Notes: generated by a model from the sequence alone, not told the origin. Shown: positions 1-6,141, counted from the first letter of the stretch. The stretch is 6,181 nucleotides of DNA from Bacillota bacterium (GCA_023435855.1 JAEZLG010000246.1:1-6181), one strand, 5' to 3'. A program made the numbers and translations.

Positions 1-1389
1 GTCCAGCTCCGCCTTTTTCTGCTCACATCCCGGCTTGCCTAAAAGTGCGTAGGTTGCGTTTTTGCCCTCCTCCACGCCCGGCTGATCGAACGCATTGATG
101 TTAAGAAGTTCACCTGCAAATGCCGTCTGCATCTCAAATATGTAGATAAGCTGCCCTACCGTGAACGCATTAACCTCGGGGACAGTGATGGTCTTACTCA
201 TATGACCGCTCTTCATCACCGCGTACTCGGTGGCGCGCTGCTCGGATTCTATCAGTTCGTTGAAGCTGTGACCGCTTAAAAAAGCAACATCGGGCAGCTC
301 GTCAAACGCGCGCGGGATCACGACATTTTGCCTGTATTCACCTACGCGCAGGAAAGTAATCACCTTGTCAAACGGGCCTTCGGTATATAACTGTACCTGC
401 GAGTGCTGGTCTGTCACACCGAGTGCCTTCACAGGTGTCTGTCCGCAGTTCACGCGTAACCCGTTTACATCAAACGCCTTACCGAGAGATTCCGCCCAAA
501 GCTGCGCGTACCAATCTGCCATAAATTTTAAAGAATCGGCATAGGGCATCATTACACCTATGTTGCAGCCCGCGTCCATCGCAAGCTTTTCAAGGATAGC
601 AAGCGCAGCGGCCGGATTAGCCCAAACATTGCGGTTAGAGCAAAGCTCATCGGCATACGCCGCACCTGATAGCAGCTCGTCTATATTGATACCGCAGACA
701 GCTGCAGAGAGTAAGCCAACCGGGCAAAGTTCGCTGAATCTGCCGCCTACGCCGTCCGGCACATAAAATGTGCGAAGCCCATTCGTCTGCGCAATTTTTA
801 TGAGATTTCCCTTTTTCTCATCGGTTGTGGCAATCACGTGCTCTGTCCATTTATCACCGAAGCGCTTTTTAAGAAGGTTCACCACCAATAGAAGCTGTGC
901 CATCGTTTCCGAGGTGCTGCCGGACTTTGTGATGACGTTGAAAGCCGTACGCTCGAGGTTGATTATATCAAACAATGACGCCATGCGCTCGGGATCGATA
1001 TTGTCCTCAACGTAGAGCTTGGGACCGTTTCGTTTCTCATTTGGCAGCTCATTGTAGCGAAGATGCGATAGTGCCTGCTGTACAGCAATGGGTCCAAGTG
1101 CACTTCCTCCTATACCGAGGACCACGAAATTGTCGAAATTGCCCCGTACATATTCAGCAGCAGCTTTGATATCGCGAATAACCTGCGTTTGGTTGTATGG
1201 CAAATCACGCCATTTCATTTGAGCGCGTTTTTCCTCAAGTGCTGCGGCGGCGTTTGAAAGCGCACTTTCCGACGCTTCAAGCTGCGCTTTGCGTAAACCG
1301 CGCTCCCCGATAAGATCAGATATCATATTGTTATAATCCACGCGCACGCGCATCGACTCACGCCATGCCTTGTTTTCGTAACGGTTCAT
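1..1389 (-). CDS. pgi: Glucose-6-phosphate isomerase, C-terminus cut by window edge
   Basis: This cytoplasmic enzyme interconverts glucose-6-phosphate and fructose-6-phosphate in glycolysis and gluconeogenesis. The 463 codons in the window form one uninterrupted frame reaching base 1, so only a short C-terminal tail should be missing. Two SIS-type sugar-phosphate-binding folds are visible: GIGGS at residues 92-96 and SGSTSET at 156-162. Both family signatures are present, DGVGGRFS at 212-219 and the FDQPGVE block within 426-443. By analogy with Bacillus-type enzymes, the catalytic residues are Glu300 (WAESLGK), His329 (DQHSQ) and Lys443. The Glu-to-His spacing is 29 residues, against 21 in the Bacillus stearothermophilus enzyme as I recall it, so this is a slightly longer subfamily. 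The ATG at 1387-1389 follows GGAGG (complement of 1396-1400) with a 6-base spacer. No operon partner is seen upstream; the gene is divergent from the gene at 1543. Identification is secure. Confidence 0.97.
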   Translation of the reverse strand, partial: MNRYENKAWRESMRVRVDYNNMISDLIGERGLRKAQLEASESALSNAAAALEEKRAQMKWRDLPYNQTQVIRDIKAAAEYVRGNFDNFVVLGIGGSALGPIAVQQALSHLRYNELPNEKRNGPKLYVEDNIDPERMASLFDIINLERTAFNVITKSGSTSETMAQLLLVVNLLKKRFGDKWTEHVIATTDEKKGNLIKIAQTNGLRTFYVPDGVGGRFSELCPVGLLSAAVCGINIDELLSGAAYADELCSNRNVWANPAAALAILEKLAMDAGCNIGVMMPYADSLKFMADWYAQLWAESLGKAFDVNGLRVNCGQTPVKALGVTDQHSQVQLYTEGPFDKVITFLRVGEYRQNVVIPRAFDELPDVAFLSGHSFNELIESEQRATEYAVMKSGHMSKTITVPEVNAFTVGQLIYIFEMQTAFAGELLNINAFDQPGVEEGKNATYALLGKPGCEQKKAELD

Positions 1390-1406
1390 AAATGTCCTCC
1401 GAGAGC

Positions 1407-1439
1407 TATAAATTTATAAGGACCGGTATATGCCGGGTC
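1407..1439 (-). other. Hairpin and AT palindrome in the pgi leader
   Basis: Bases 1421-1439 can fold as GACC-GG / CC-G-GGTC around a 6-base TATATG loop, a 6-bp stem with one bulged G. Next to it, 1407-1418 is the perfect 12-base palindrome TATAAATTTATA. Both lie between the candidate pgi promoter and its ribosome binding site (1396-1400). They could affect mRNA stability or bind a regulator, but neither matches a riboswitch or operator I recognise. No T-run follows the hairpin on the minus strand, so it is not an obvious terminator of pgi transcription. Confidence 0.3.
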
Positions 1440-1490
1440 TCCCTCTTTTTCTTGAGCGCATTGGCAATTCGCCCGCGTTCACAGCTATTT

Positions 1491-1499
1491 AGTATAACA
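1491..1499 (-). promoter_or_regulatory. Candidate extended -10 promoter for pgi
   Basis: On the minus strand this reads TGtTATACT, an extended -10 box with 5 of 6 matches to TATAAT. No convincing -35 is seen 17 bases upstream (TCCAAA), which extended -10 promoters tolerate. Transcription would start near 1484 and give a leader of about 95 nt before pgi. On the plus strand the same AT-rich box reads TATAAC (1493-1498) and could serve the divergent gene at 1543, but no -35 lies at a proper distance for that either. Confidence 0.4.
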
Positions 1500-1542
1500 C
1501 AGAATTTAGCGTGTTTGGACTATTTTTTATAGAGGTGGCAGC

Positions 1543-2043
1543 ATGAAAAAAAAGTTTCACGCCCTCGAACGACCGCAGGTTTTGCTTTATGTACTGGCCG
1601 GGCTTCTTATCTGTGCGTCGGGAATAGTATTGTTCCTGCTCCTGCAAAAGCCGCATGGGCATTTAGAGGTGACCGTGGTGGACGCATATACGCTTCGTCC
1701 GCTTGAAAATACATCCGTCGTAATACCCGAAAGCGGTATAACGGCAGTTACAGACGCCAACGGAAAAGCGCTTTTAAAAGGTATTCCTGTCGAAAAGGAC
1801 AGCACTCTCAACGCATTACTCCCCATGGATTGCGGTAGGGTGACATTGTTGGTATATCGCGATGGTTATCTTCCGTTTGCACTTTTTTACACACAGGTGT
1901 ACGAAAACCGTATTCGAAACGGTCCAACAATTTATATGTTTCCAACAGGGACAGAAAGCGGAATTGAGGCCATTACGGTAATTGAAGCACCTGCTTACCT
2001 ATGGGTCAAGGAGCTCCTTGAAAATCATCAGCCTAACGGCTGA
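1543..2043 (+). CDS. Membrane-anchored protein with carboxypeptidase-regulatory-like domain
   Basis: This 166-residue protein has a basic N-terminus (MKKK) and one hydrophobic segment at about residues 13-34, followed by a soluble part that should lie outside the cell. There is no lipobox and no clear signal-peptidase site, so a membrane anchor is more likely than secretion. From about residue 40, the pattern HLEVTVVDAYTLRPLENTSV followed by AVTDANGKALLKGIP is typical of transthyretin-like carboxypeptidase regulatory (CarboxypepD_reg) beta-sandwich domains. The later YRDGYLPF fits the 'xxGY.p' strand of that fold. No catalytic residues are seen, and such domains usually bind or stabilise. The start is supported by GAGGTG at 1532-1537, five bases before the ATG. 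The next gene has its own promoter 115 bases on, so a shared operon is uncertain. No terminator hairpin follows. The function is unknown and the fold assignment rests on motif reading only. Confidence 0.8.
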   Translation: MKKKFHALERPQVLLYVLAGLLICASGIVLFLLLQKPHGHLEVTVVDAYTLRPLENTSVVIPESGITAVTDANGKALLKGIPVEKDSTLNALLPMDCGRVTLLVYRDGYLPFALFYTQVYENRIRNGPTIYMFPTGTESGIEAITVIEAPAYLWVKELLENHQPNG

Positions 2044-2098
2044 AACACTATATCGCGAGATTTGTTTTCAACTAAGACACGAAATATACGTACATATA

Positions 2099-2107
2099 TG
2101 CTATAAT
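2099..2107 (+). promoter_or_regulatory. Extended -10 promoter for the DUF3810 gene
   Basis: TGcTATAAT is a consensus extended -10: TG, one base, then a perfect TATAAT at 2102-2107. The hexamer at the -35 distance (ACGAAA, 2079-2084) is poor, as is usual for this promoter type. Transcription would start near 2114 and leave a leader of about 45 nt before the ATG at 2159. This suggests the downstream gene can be transcribed independently of the gene ending at 2043. Confidence 0.6.
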
Positions 2108-2158
2108 AATGAATAGCAACTGCAAATTCTTGGCGCACAGACAAGCCCCGGAGGATAC

Positions 2159-3274
2159 ATGCGAAAAGCGAACGAACAGACACGCAGCTTATGGAGAACG
2201 CAGCTTAAAAAACTGCCGTGGCTGCTTCTTATACCGCTGGGTCTTTATCTAAACAACCTTGCTTTAAAGAATCCTGAATGGATTGAGCGGAACTTCAGCA
2301 ACGGCATATATCCTAATATCAGCAACGCAATCGCTTTTCTTACTTCGAGAACAAACTATTCTGTTGCGGAATTTCTTATTTATGCCCTTGTTGCGTTTAT
2401 TTCCATATACATTTTGGTTCTCGTGATTGGCCTCATACTTCGTAAGATACGTCCCGTCCGGCTCGTAGGTTTTTTGATAACTCTATGCCTGACCGCCGGC
2501 ATACTTCTCAATGTGTTTTATATTACATGGGGTTTTAATTATACGCGTCCTCCGCTTTCTTCTTCCATGAACCTAGACGTACATGAACGCCCCGTGGAGG
2601 AGCTAAATGCGCTTTGTGAAAACTTGGCGGAAAGTGCCGACACACTTCGAGCGCAGGTAGATGAAAACGAAAAAGGCGTATTTTACCTACCCGGCGGGTA
2701 TCGAAGTAAATTTCAAAAAATACCCGCAGCGTATGAAGAGCTAAACAATAACATTCACTTTTTTAACGCCAAGGCGATCATCGCCAAAAGTGTATTCTAT
2801 TCTGAAGGACTATCCTATGCAGGCATTGCGGGCATTTATATCCCCTTTACCGCAGAACCGAATGTGAACGTAAATCAGCCCGCACTGCTTTTACTTTCGA
2901 GCGCTGCGCATGAAACCGCGCATTATATGGGTATTGCGCGCGAGGATGAAGCTAATTTCATAGCCTATCTTTCCAGCATACACTCGGATGACCCCGCTAT
3001 TGCCTATTCGGGGGTTATGCTCGCACTCACCCACTGCGCCAACAAGCTGTATGATGCGGATTATGATGCATACGCATCTCTTTATGCCTCCTACAGCGAT
3101 GGGATGAAACGCGACCTAGCAGACTATAATACCTACTGGGACGCTTACGAGGGCCCTGTAGAGGAAGCCATCACCCAAGTTAACGACAATTACCTCAAGT
3201 TCAACAACCAGGAAAACGGCGTTAAAAGCTATGGAATGATGGTGGATTTGCTGCTTGCCTATAATAATAAATAA
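2159..3274 (+). CDS. DUF3810 family membrane protein with HEXXH metallopeptidase-like motif
   Basis: This 371-residue protein of no established function matches the DUF3810 family pattern. Three membrane segments are visible at about residues 19-36, 69-93 and 100-121. The positively charged loop RKIRPVR between the second and third should be inside, which places the large C-terminal domain outside the cell. After the third segment comes the family hallmark WGFNYTRPPL. The domain contains HETAH at residues 251-255, a zincin HEXXH site, followed by Gly258 and REDEANF with Glu262 and Glu264 as possible third zinc ligands. The His/Glu arrangement suggests a zinc metallopeptidase, but no substrate is known and activity is inference. 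GGAGG at 2150-2154 lies four bases before the ATG, a short but workable spacing. The gene has its own extended -10 promoter and ends just before a terminator shared with the convergent metal operon. Length and motifs look intact. Confidence 0.9.
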   Translation: MRKANEQTRSLWRTQLKKLPWLLLIPLGLYLNNLALKNPEWIERNFSNGIYPNISNAIAFLTSRTNYSVAEFLIYALVAFISIYILVLVIGLILRKIRPVRLVGFLITLCLTAGILLNVFYITWGFNYTRPPLSSSMNLDVHERPVEELNALCENLAESADTLRAQVDENEKGVFYLPGGYRSKFQKIPAAYEELNNNIHFFNAKAIIAKSVFYSEGLSYAGIAGIYIPFTAEPNVNVNQPALLLLSSAAHETAHYMGIAREDEANFIAYLSSIHSDDPAIAYSGVMLALTHCANKLYDADYDAYASLYASYSDGMKRDLADYNTYWDAYEGPVEEAITQVNDNYLKFNNQENGVKSYGMMVDLLLAYNNK

Positions 3275-3284
3275 CTTTGGTACC

Positions 3285-3310
3285 AAAAACCGCCTCTTCA
3301 GGCGGTTTTT
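3285..3310. terminator. Bidirectional rho-independent terminator between convergent genes
   Basis: The sequence AAAAACCGCCT-CTTC-AGGCGGTTTTT is a perfect 11-bp inverted repeat around a CTTC tetraloop. A GC-rich core (CCGCCT/AGGCGG) is flanked by an A-run on one side and a T-run on the other, so RNA from either strand has a stem followed by U residues. It sits 10 bases after the stop of the DUF3810 gene and 17 bases beyond the stop of the metal ATPase gene, so it should end both converging transcripts. Confidence 0.92.
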
Positions 3311-3327
3311 CATTATTTAAATGTTCC

Positions 3328-5256
3328 TTACTTTTGCTTCCTTCTCGGCATCAGCGTAAGTGCAATCAGCACACATAAGAGAGCTGCACCCACATCTGCA
3401 AAGATAGCCATCCACATTTCTGCGTAACCAAGAAGCCCAAGCACCATAACCGCCACTTTAATTGCAAGCGCAAGAATTACGTTTATCCTTGCAACGCGCA
3501 TAGTGCGCCTTGAGAGGTCCACCGTATACGGCAGCAAGGAAAGGTCGTCGCGCATGAGCACGAGATCTGCGGCCTCCACGGCGACGTCAGTGCTTTTAAG
3601 CCCAATGGTGCATCCCGCATCCGCTCCCGCAAGAACAGGTGCATCGTTGATACCGTCACCAACAAAAATCGTCGTGCCGTGTTGCTCGCGGATGCTGCGC
3701 ATTACAAAAAGCTTATCCTCGGGCAATAGTGAATCGTAAACATAATCCGTGCCTACAGCTATTGCGGTCTCGCGCGCAGCGGTTTTATTATCGCCTGTGA
3801 GCATGGCCACATAGCCCGTTTTTTCCTTAAGAAGCCTTACTGCTTGCGCTGCATCCTCCTTAAGCTCATCGCTGATAATCACAGCACCTAAATAAATGCC
3901 GTCTATTGCAACATACACCACGGTGCCCGCCTCGGTGTGCTCCGGTATGTTAATCTTATTGAGTTCCATGAGCTTGGCGTTTCCCGCTAATACCGCCTTG
4001 TTGTTAACCTTGCCGCTGATGCCGTATCCTGCAAGTTCCGTCACAAGTTCGGCGCTATATTGCCTTTCATCGACTTCGACGAGCGCGCGCCCAACGGGAT
4101 GCGTACTCATGCGCTCGAGTGCCGCAGCATACGCAAGTACATCATTTTCGTTTTGACCGTGTGCAGGTACAACCTTTGTCACGCGGAATACACCTTTTGT
4201 AAGCGTACCGGTCTTATCAAACGCGAAAGCTTTTGCATTTGCTACGATTTCTATAATGTTCGCACCTTTGAACAACACACCCTTAGATGAGGCGTTAGCC
4301 AGACCCGCGAAGAAAGTAAGCGGAACGCTTAATACAAGAGCGCATGGGCAAGAGATGACAAGGAACAAAAGTGCCTTATAAATCCAATCGCGGAAAGCAC
4401 CGAGACCAAATAACGGCGGAACAATCGCGACAAGCACCGCTAAAGCGATCACGATGGGTGTATATATGCGCGAAAAGCGTGTAATAAAGCTTTGCAATCG
4501 CGGCTTGTTCTTTACTGCATCCTCTACTGCATCCATTATGCGCGATACGGTGGATTTCTCATAATCCTTTGTTACTTTTATCGTAAGTGCACCGCTTTTA
4601 TTTATTCCGCCGCTCATTGCCTCGCTTCCGGCTTCTATGAAAACGGGAACGGATTCACCTGTGATTGCCGAATAATCCAAATAACTTTCGCCGCTCTCTA
4701 CAACGCCGTCGAGCGGTATACGTTCGACAGGTTTTACGAGGATGTGTTCACCGATTTCTACCTCAGATGGATCTACCTCGAATTCTAAATCACGTAAAAC
4801 GCGCGCCTTATCAGACCGCATGTTAATTGCTTTTTTAATTGAGCGGCGAGAGCGGTCCACCGCAAGCTCCTGTAAATACTCACCTACGCGGTAAAATAGC
4901 ATCACGCTCACAGCCTCCGCTGTATCGCCTAATGCAAGTGCGCCAAACGTGGCAATGCTCATGAGCATGTTTTCATCCATAAAATTGCCCGCAAACAGGC
5001 TTTTGATGGCCTGATACACAATCTTTGCCCCTAGTAGCGCATAAACCAGCATAAGCAAAACAAAACGCAAGGTTTCATAACTCTTTATAAGAATGCCAGC
5101 GGCCAATAATACGACACCGCCGCCTATCACAAATAGCTCTTTTTTATCATCGCTGCTCTCATGTTCATCGATATGTTCTCCACTAGCAATCACACAAGCC
5201 TTACAGCCATCCTTTGAACAGCAATCCTCGGTATTTTTATGATTTTTTTCTTCCAT
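3328..5256 (-). CDS. cadA: Zn/Cd/Pb-exporting P1B-type ATPase (CadA/ZntA-like), lacking an HMA domain
   Basis: This inner-membrane pump uses ATP to expel divalent soft metals such as Cd(II), Zn(II) or Pb(II). Numbered from the ATG at 5256 (642 residues), the actuator loop has TGES at 199-202. The metal-binding membrane helix has Cys303-Pro-Cys305. The phosphorylation site is Asp347 in DKTGTLT. The nucleotide-binding His386-Pro lies in STHPVG, TGDN is at 487-490 and GDGINDAP at 533-540. Lys600 and Asp621 in the last two helices have the same 21-residue spacing as the metal-site pair Lys693/Asp714 of E. coli ZntA, placing it in the Zn/Cd/Pb subgroup rather than the copper pumps. The N-terminus lacks the GMxCxxC HMA domain and carries only Cys12, 13, 18, 21 and His28, His32. 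A GTG at 5259 is an alternative start. The ATG is preferred because AGAGGA (5263-5268) lies six bases before it and only three before the GTG. The gene overlaps the repressor stop as TGATG, so translation is probably coupled. Confidence 0.96.
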   Translation of the reverse strand: MEEKNHKNTEDCCSKDGCKACVIASGEHIDEHESSDDKKELFVIGGGVVLLAAGILIKSYETLRFVLLMLVYALLGAKIVYQAIKSLFAGNFMDENMLMSIATFGALALGDTAEAVSVMLFYRVGEYLQELAVDRSRRSIKKAINMRSDKARVLRDLEFEVDPSEVEIGEHILVKPVERIPLDGVVESGESYLDYSAITGESVPVFIEAGSEAMSGGINKSGALTIKVTKDYEKSTVSRIMDAVEDAVKNKPRLQSFITRFSRIYTPIVIALAVLVAIVPPLFGLGAFRDWIYKALLFLVISCPCALVLSVPLTFFAGLANASSKGVLFKGANIIEIVANAKAFAFDKTGTLTKGVFRVTKVVPAHGQNENDVLAYAAALERMSTHPVGRALVEVDERQYSAELVTELAGYGISGKVNNKAVLAGNAKLMELNKINIPEHTEAGTVVYVAIDGIYLGAVIISDELKEDAAQAVRLLKEKTGYVAMLTGDNKTAARETAIAVGTDYVYDSLLPEDKLFVMRSIREQHGTTIFVGDGINDAPVLAGADAGCTIGLKSTDVAVEAADLVLMRDDLSLLPYTVDLSRRTMRVARINVILALAIKVAVMVLGLLGYAEMWMAIFADVGAALLCVLIALTLMPRRKQK

Positions 5257-5642
5257 CACTCTTCCTCTTTCCTGCGAAGCGTAAATATATCGTTAATAAT
5301 ATGACGAGTGAGCATCCCCATCCTGTCCTCATTTATATAGTAGATCGCTTGTTTACCCACTCTTTTAAAGCGTACCACACCGCTTTGGCGCAAAAGCCTG
5401 AGATGGTGAGAAACTGCAGGCTGACTGATTTTTAGCGCATCAGCAAGTTCGCATACACAAAGATCATCGAGCGCAAGCATGCTCAAAAGCCGTATGCGCG
5501 TGGAACTGCTGAGCTGGCTAAACAGCTCTGCCGCGTCGATTGCGTCATCTTCGCAGGGTATGGCATCTAAAAGCCAAGCCTCGTGGTCCTTGTCGAAGTG
5601 CCCACCGTCACATATTAACCTTTCGTTCTTCTTGCTTTCCAT
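5256..5642 (-). CDS. cadC: ArsR/SmtB-family metal-sensing repressor (CadC-like)
   Basis: This 128-residue winged-helix repressor should bind DNA without metal and release it when Cd, Pb or Zn binds. The metal-site helix reads DLCVCEL with Cys62 and Cys64, the alpha3 (CadC-type) signature. Upstream Cys11, with Cys30 or His15 as possible partners, could complete an alpha3N site. The recognition helix is SQPAVSHHLRLLR at residues 73-85 and the beta wing is at about 90-104. The alpha5 DxH...HxxH/E site of SmtB and CzrA appears degraded: the region reads NEDRMGMLTRH with only His114. The ATG at 5640-5642 follows GGAGAG (complement of 5648-5653) with a 5-base spacer. It is the first gene of a two-gene operon with the exporter ATPase, its stop codon overlapping the ATPase start. 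A strong promoter with a repeat over its -10 lies directly upstream, consistent with autoregulation. The family is certain; the exact metal is inferred. Confidence 0.95.
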   Translation of the reverse strand: MESKKNERLICDGGHFDKDHEAWLLDAIPCEDDAIDAAELFSQLSSSTRIRLLSMLALDDLCVCELADALKISQPAVSHHLRLLRQSGVVRFKRVGKQAIYYINEDRMGMLTRHIINDIFTLRRKEEE

Positions 5643-5671
5643 AATGGCTCTCCATTCATAAAAACACTTGT

Positions 5672-5687
5672 TTATATGTTAATATGT
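5672..5687 (-). promoter_or_regulatory. Candidate ArsR/CadC-type operator over the -10 box
   Basis: Two adjacent 8-base copies, ACATATTA (5680-5687) and ACATATAA (5672-5679), differ at one base and cover the -10 hexamer. ArsR/SmtB operators are typically AT-rich, about 12-2-12 imperfect inverted repeats overlapping the promoter. Here the ATAT arms are self-complementary, so the repeat can be read as direct or weakly inverted. Position and composition fit repression of the operon by its own first gene product, but the exact operator boundaries are inferred. Confidence 0.45.
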
Positions 5688-5704
5688 CCTTATCAGTCTG
5701 TCAA
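5676..5704 (-). promoter_or_regulatory. Promoter of the cadC-cadA operon
   Basis: On the minus strand a perfect TTGACA -35 (complement of 5699-5704) is followed after exactly 17 bases by TAACAT (5676-5681), a weak -10 with 4 of 6 consensus matches. The predicted start near 5669 gives a leader of about 27 nt to the repressor ATG. A strong -35 with a weak -10 suits a promoter whose output is set by a bound repressor. Confidence 0.7.
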
Positions 5705-5748
5705 TCCCTGTGAACTGCAGAAATAAGTAATATGCTTTATAATAAATA

Positions 5749-5782
5749 GCGCCCGGCGGCTGAATGCCCAGCCACCGGGCGC
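5749..5782 (-). terminator. Terminator hairpin of the Gln-rich protein gene
   Basis: Two arms, GCGCCCGG and CCGGGCGC, enclose a second paired block GGCT/AGCC around an 8-base loop. The single mismatch between the blocks (5757 with 5774) is A·C on the plus strand but U·G on the minus-strand RNA, so the minus transcript has a continuous 13-bp stem. On that strand it is followed by TATTTATTATAA, a broken U-rich run. It starts 24 bases past the stop of the gene at 5807-6106, so it probably ends that transcript and insulates the metal operon downstream. Confidence 0.75.
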
Positions 5783-5806
5783 GCGAGCGCTTATTGGAGT
5801 ATGTAT

Positions 5807-6106
5807 TTATTGGTTCTGGCGCTGTTCAACATAGGTGCGCAATGCACCAAGATCGGTACCGCCACCAAGCAGGGCGTCAACCAACACCAGTACTGCTACA
5901 AGGATATTTTCGTTGTCAACCGTAACAGTAACGTTGCTGTTGCCAACATCCCTCAACACGGTCCTGAGGCGCTGATCCTGATCCTGATCAACTTCCTGTG
6001 CCTGTGCCTGCGCCTGGAACTGCCTTTGTTCTTGAGCCTGGAATTCCCAGGGTTCTGTTTGCCGCTCCCAATTCTCACGGCAACGGCAATTGCAATTATT
6101 TGGCAT
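5807..6106 (-). CDS. Small Gln-rich low-complexity protein, function unknown
   Basis: This 99-residue protein is not one I can assign. It begins MPNNCNCRCRENW with a CxCxC cluster (Cys5, 7, 9). A low-complexity tract at residues 22-45 follows, made of QAQ, QAQAQAQ and three DQ repeats (DQDQDQ). Next is a beta-prone NSNVTVTVDNEN segment (56-67) and a hydrophobic stretch ILVAVLVLVDALLGGG (68-83), too short and too interrupted by Asp77 for a confident membrane helix. The tail is charged and ends in QRQNQ. Small Gln-rich proteins of this kind occur in spore-forming Firmicutes and a spore-surface role is conceivable, but nothing here proves it. The gene itself is well supported: AAGGAGG (complement of 6114-6120) lies seven bases before the ATG, a promoter-like TATAGT lies upstream, and a terminator hairpin lies downstream. 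It appears to be a single-gene unit. Confidence 0.85.
   Translation of the reverse strand: MPNNCNCRCRENWERQTEPWEFQAQEQRQFQAQAQAQEVDQDQDQRLRTVLRDVGNSNVTVTVDNENILVAVLVLVDALLGGGTDLGALRTYVEQRQNQ
5972..6019 (-). repeat. In-gene hexamer repeats coding DQ and QA runs
   Basis: CTGATC occurs three times in a row at 5972-5989. After six bases come CTGTGC twice, CTGCGC, and the related CTGGAA at 5996-6019. On the coding (minus) strand these give the DQDQDQ and QAQAQAQ runs of the Gln-rich protein. The period is six bases, so copy-number changes would keep the frame and only lengthen or shorten the protein. Confidence 0.85.
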
Positions 6107-6132
6107 TTAATAGCCTCCTTTTCTTATGGAGA

Positions 6133-6141
6133 ACTATATCA
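6133..6141 (-). promoter_or_regulatory. Candidate extended -10 promoter of the Gln-rich protein gene
   Basis: The minus strand reads TGaTATAGT, an extended -10 with 5 of 6 matches in the hexamer (6133-6138). Only T-rich sequence is found at the -35 distance. Transcription would start near 6126, about 20 nt before the ATG, which leaves just enough leader for the AAGGAGG site. I see no clear match to the late-sporulation sigma factor consensus sequences, so a housekeeping promoter is the simplest reading. Confidence 0.45.

Noticed and set aside
560..1169. Three plus-strand open frames inside the pgi region
   Set aside because: They lie antisense to an uninterrupted, motif-complete pgi frame, and their products look like Ser/Arg-rich antisense translations with no recognisable domain.
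2080..2101. TA-rich near-palindrome around ACGTACATATA upstream of the DUF3810 gene as an operator
   Set aside because: The symmetry is imperfect and such alternating TA/CG patterns arise easily in AT-rich promoter DNA; no matching known site.
3116..3313. Minus-strand open frame of 65 codons spanning the end of the DUF3810 gene and the terminator
   Set aside because: It would run from inside the terminator hairpin region into the antisense of a real gene, with no domain and no independent support.
3483..4788. Several short open frames on both strands within the metal ATPase gene
   Set aside because: All overlap the intact ATPase reading frame and show no domain; they are shadows of the conserved gene.
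5972..6019. Hexamer repeats as a CRISPR or non-coding satellite
   Set aside because: The units are 6 bases with no spacers, and the period keeps a reading frame with a good ribosome binding site, so they are coding repeats.
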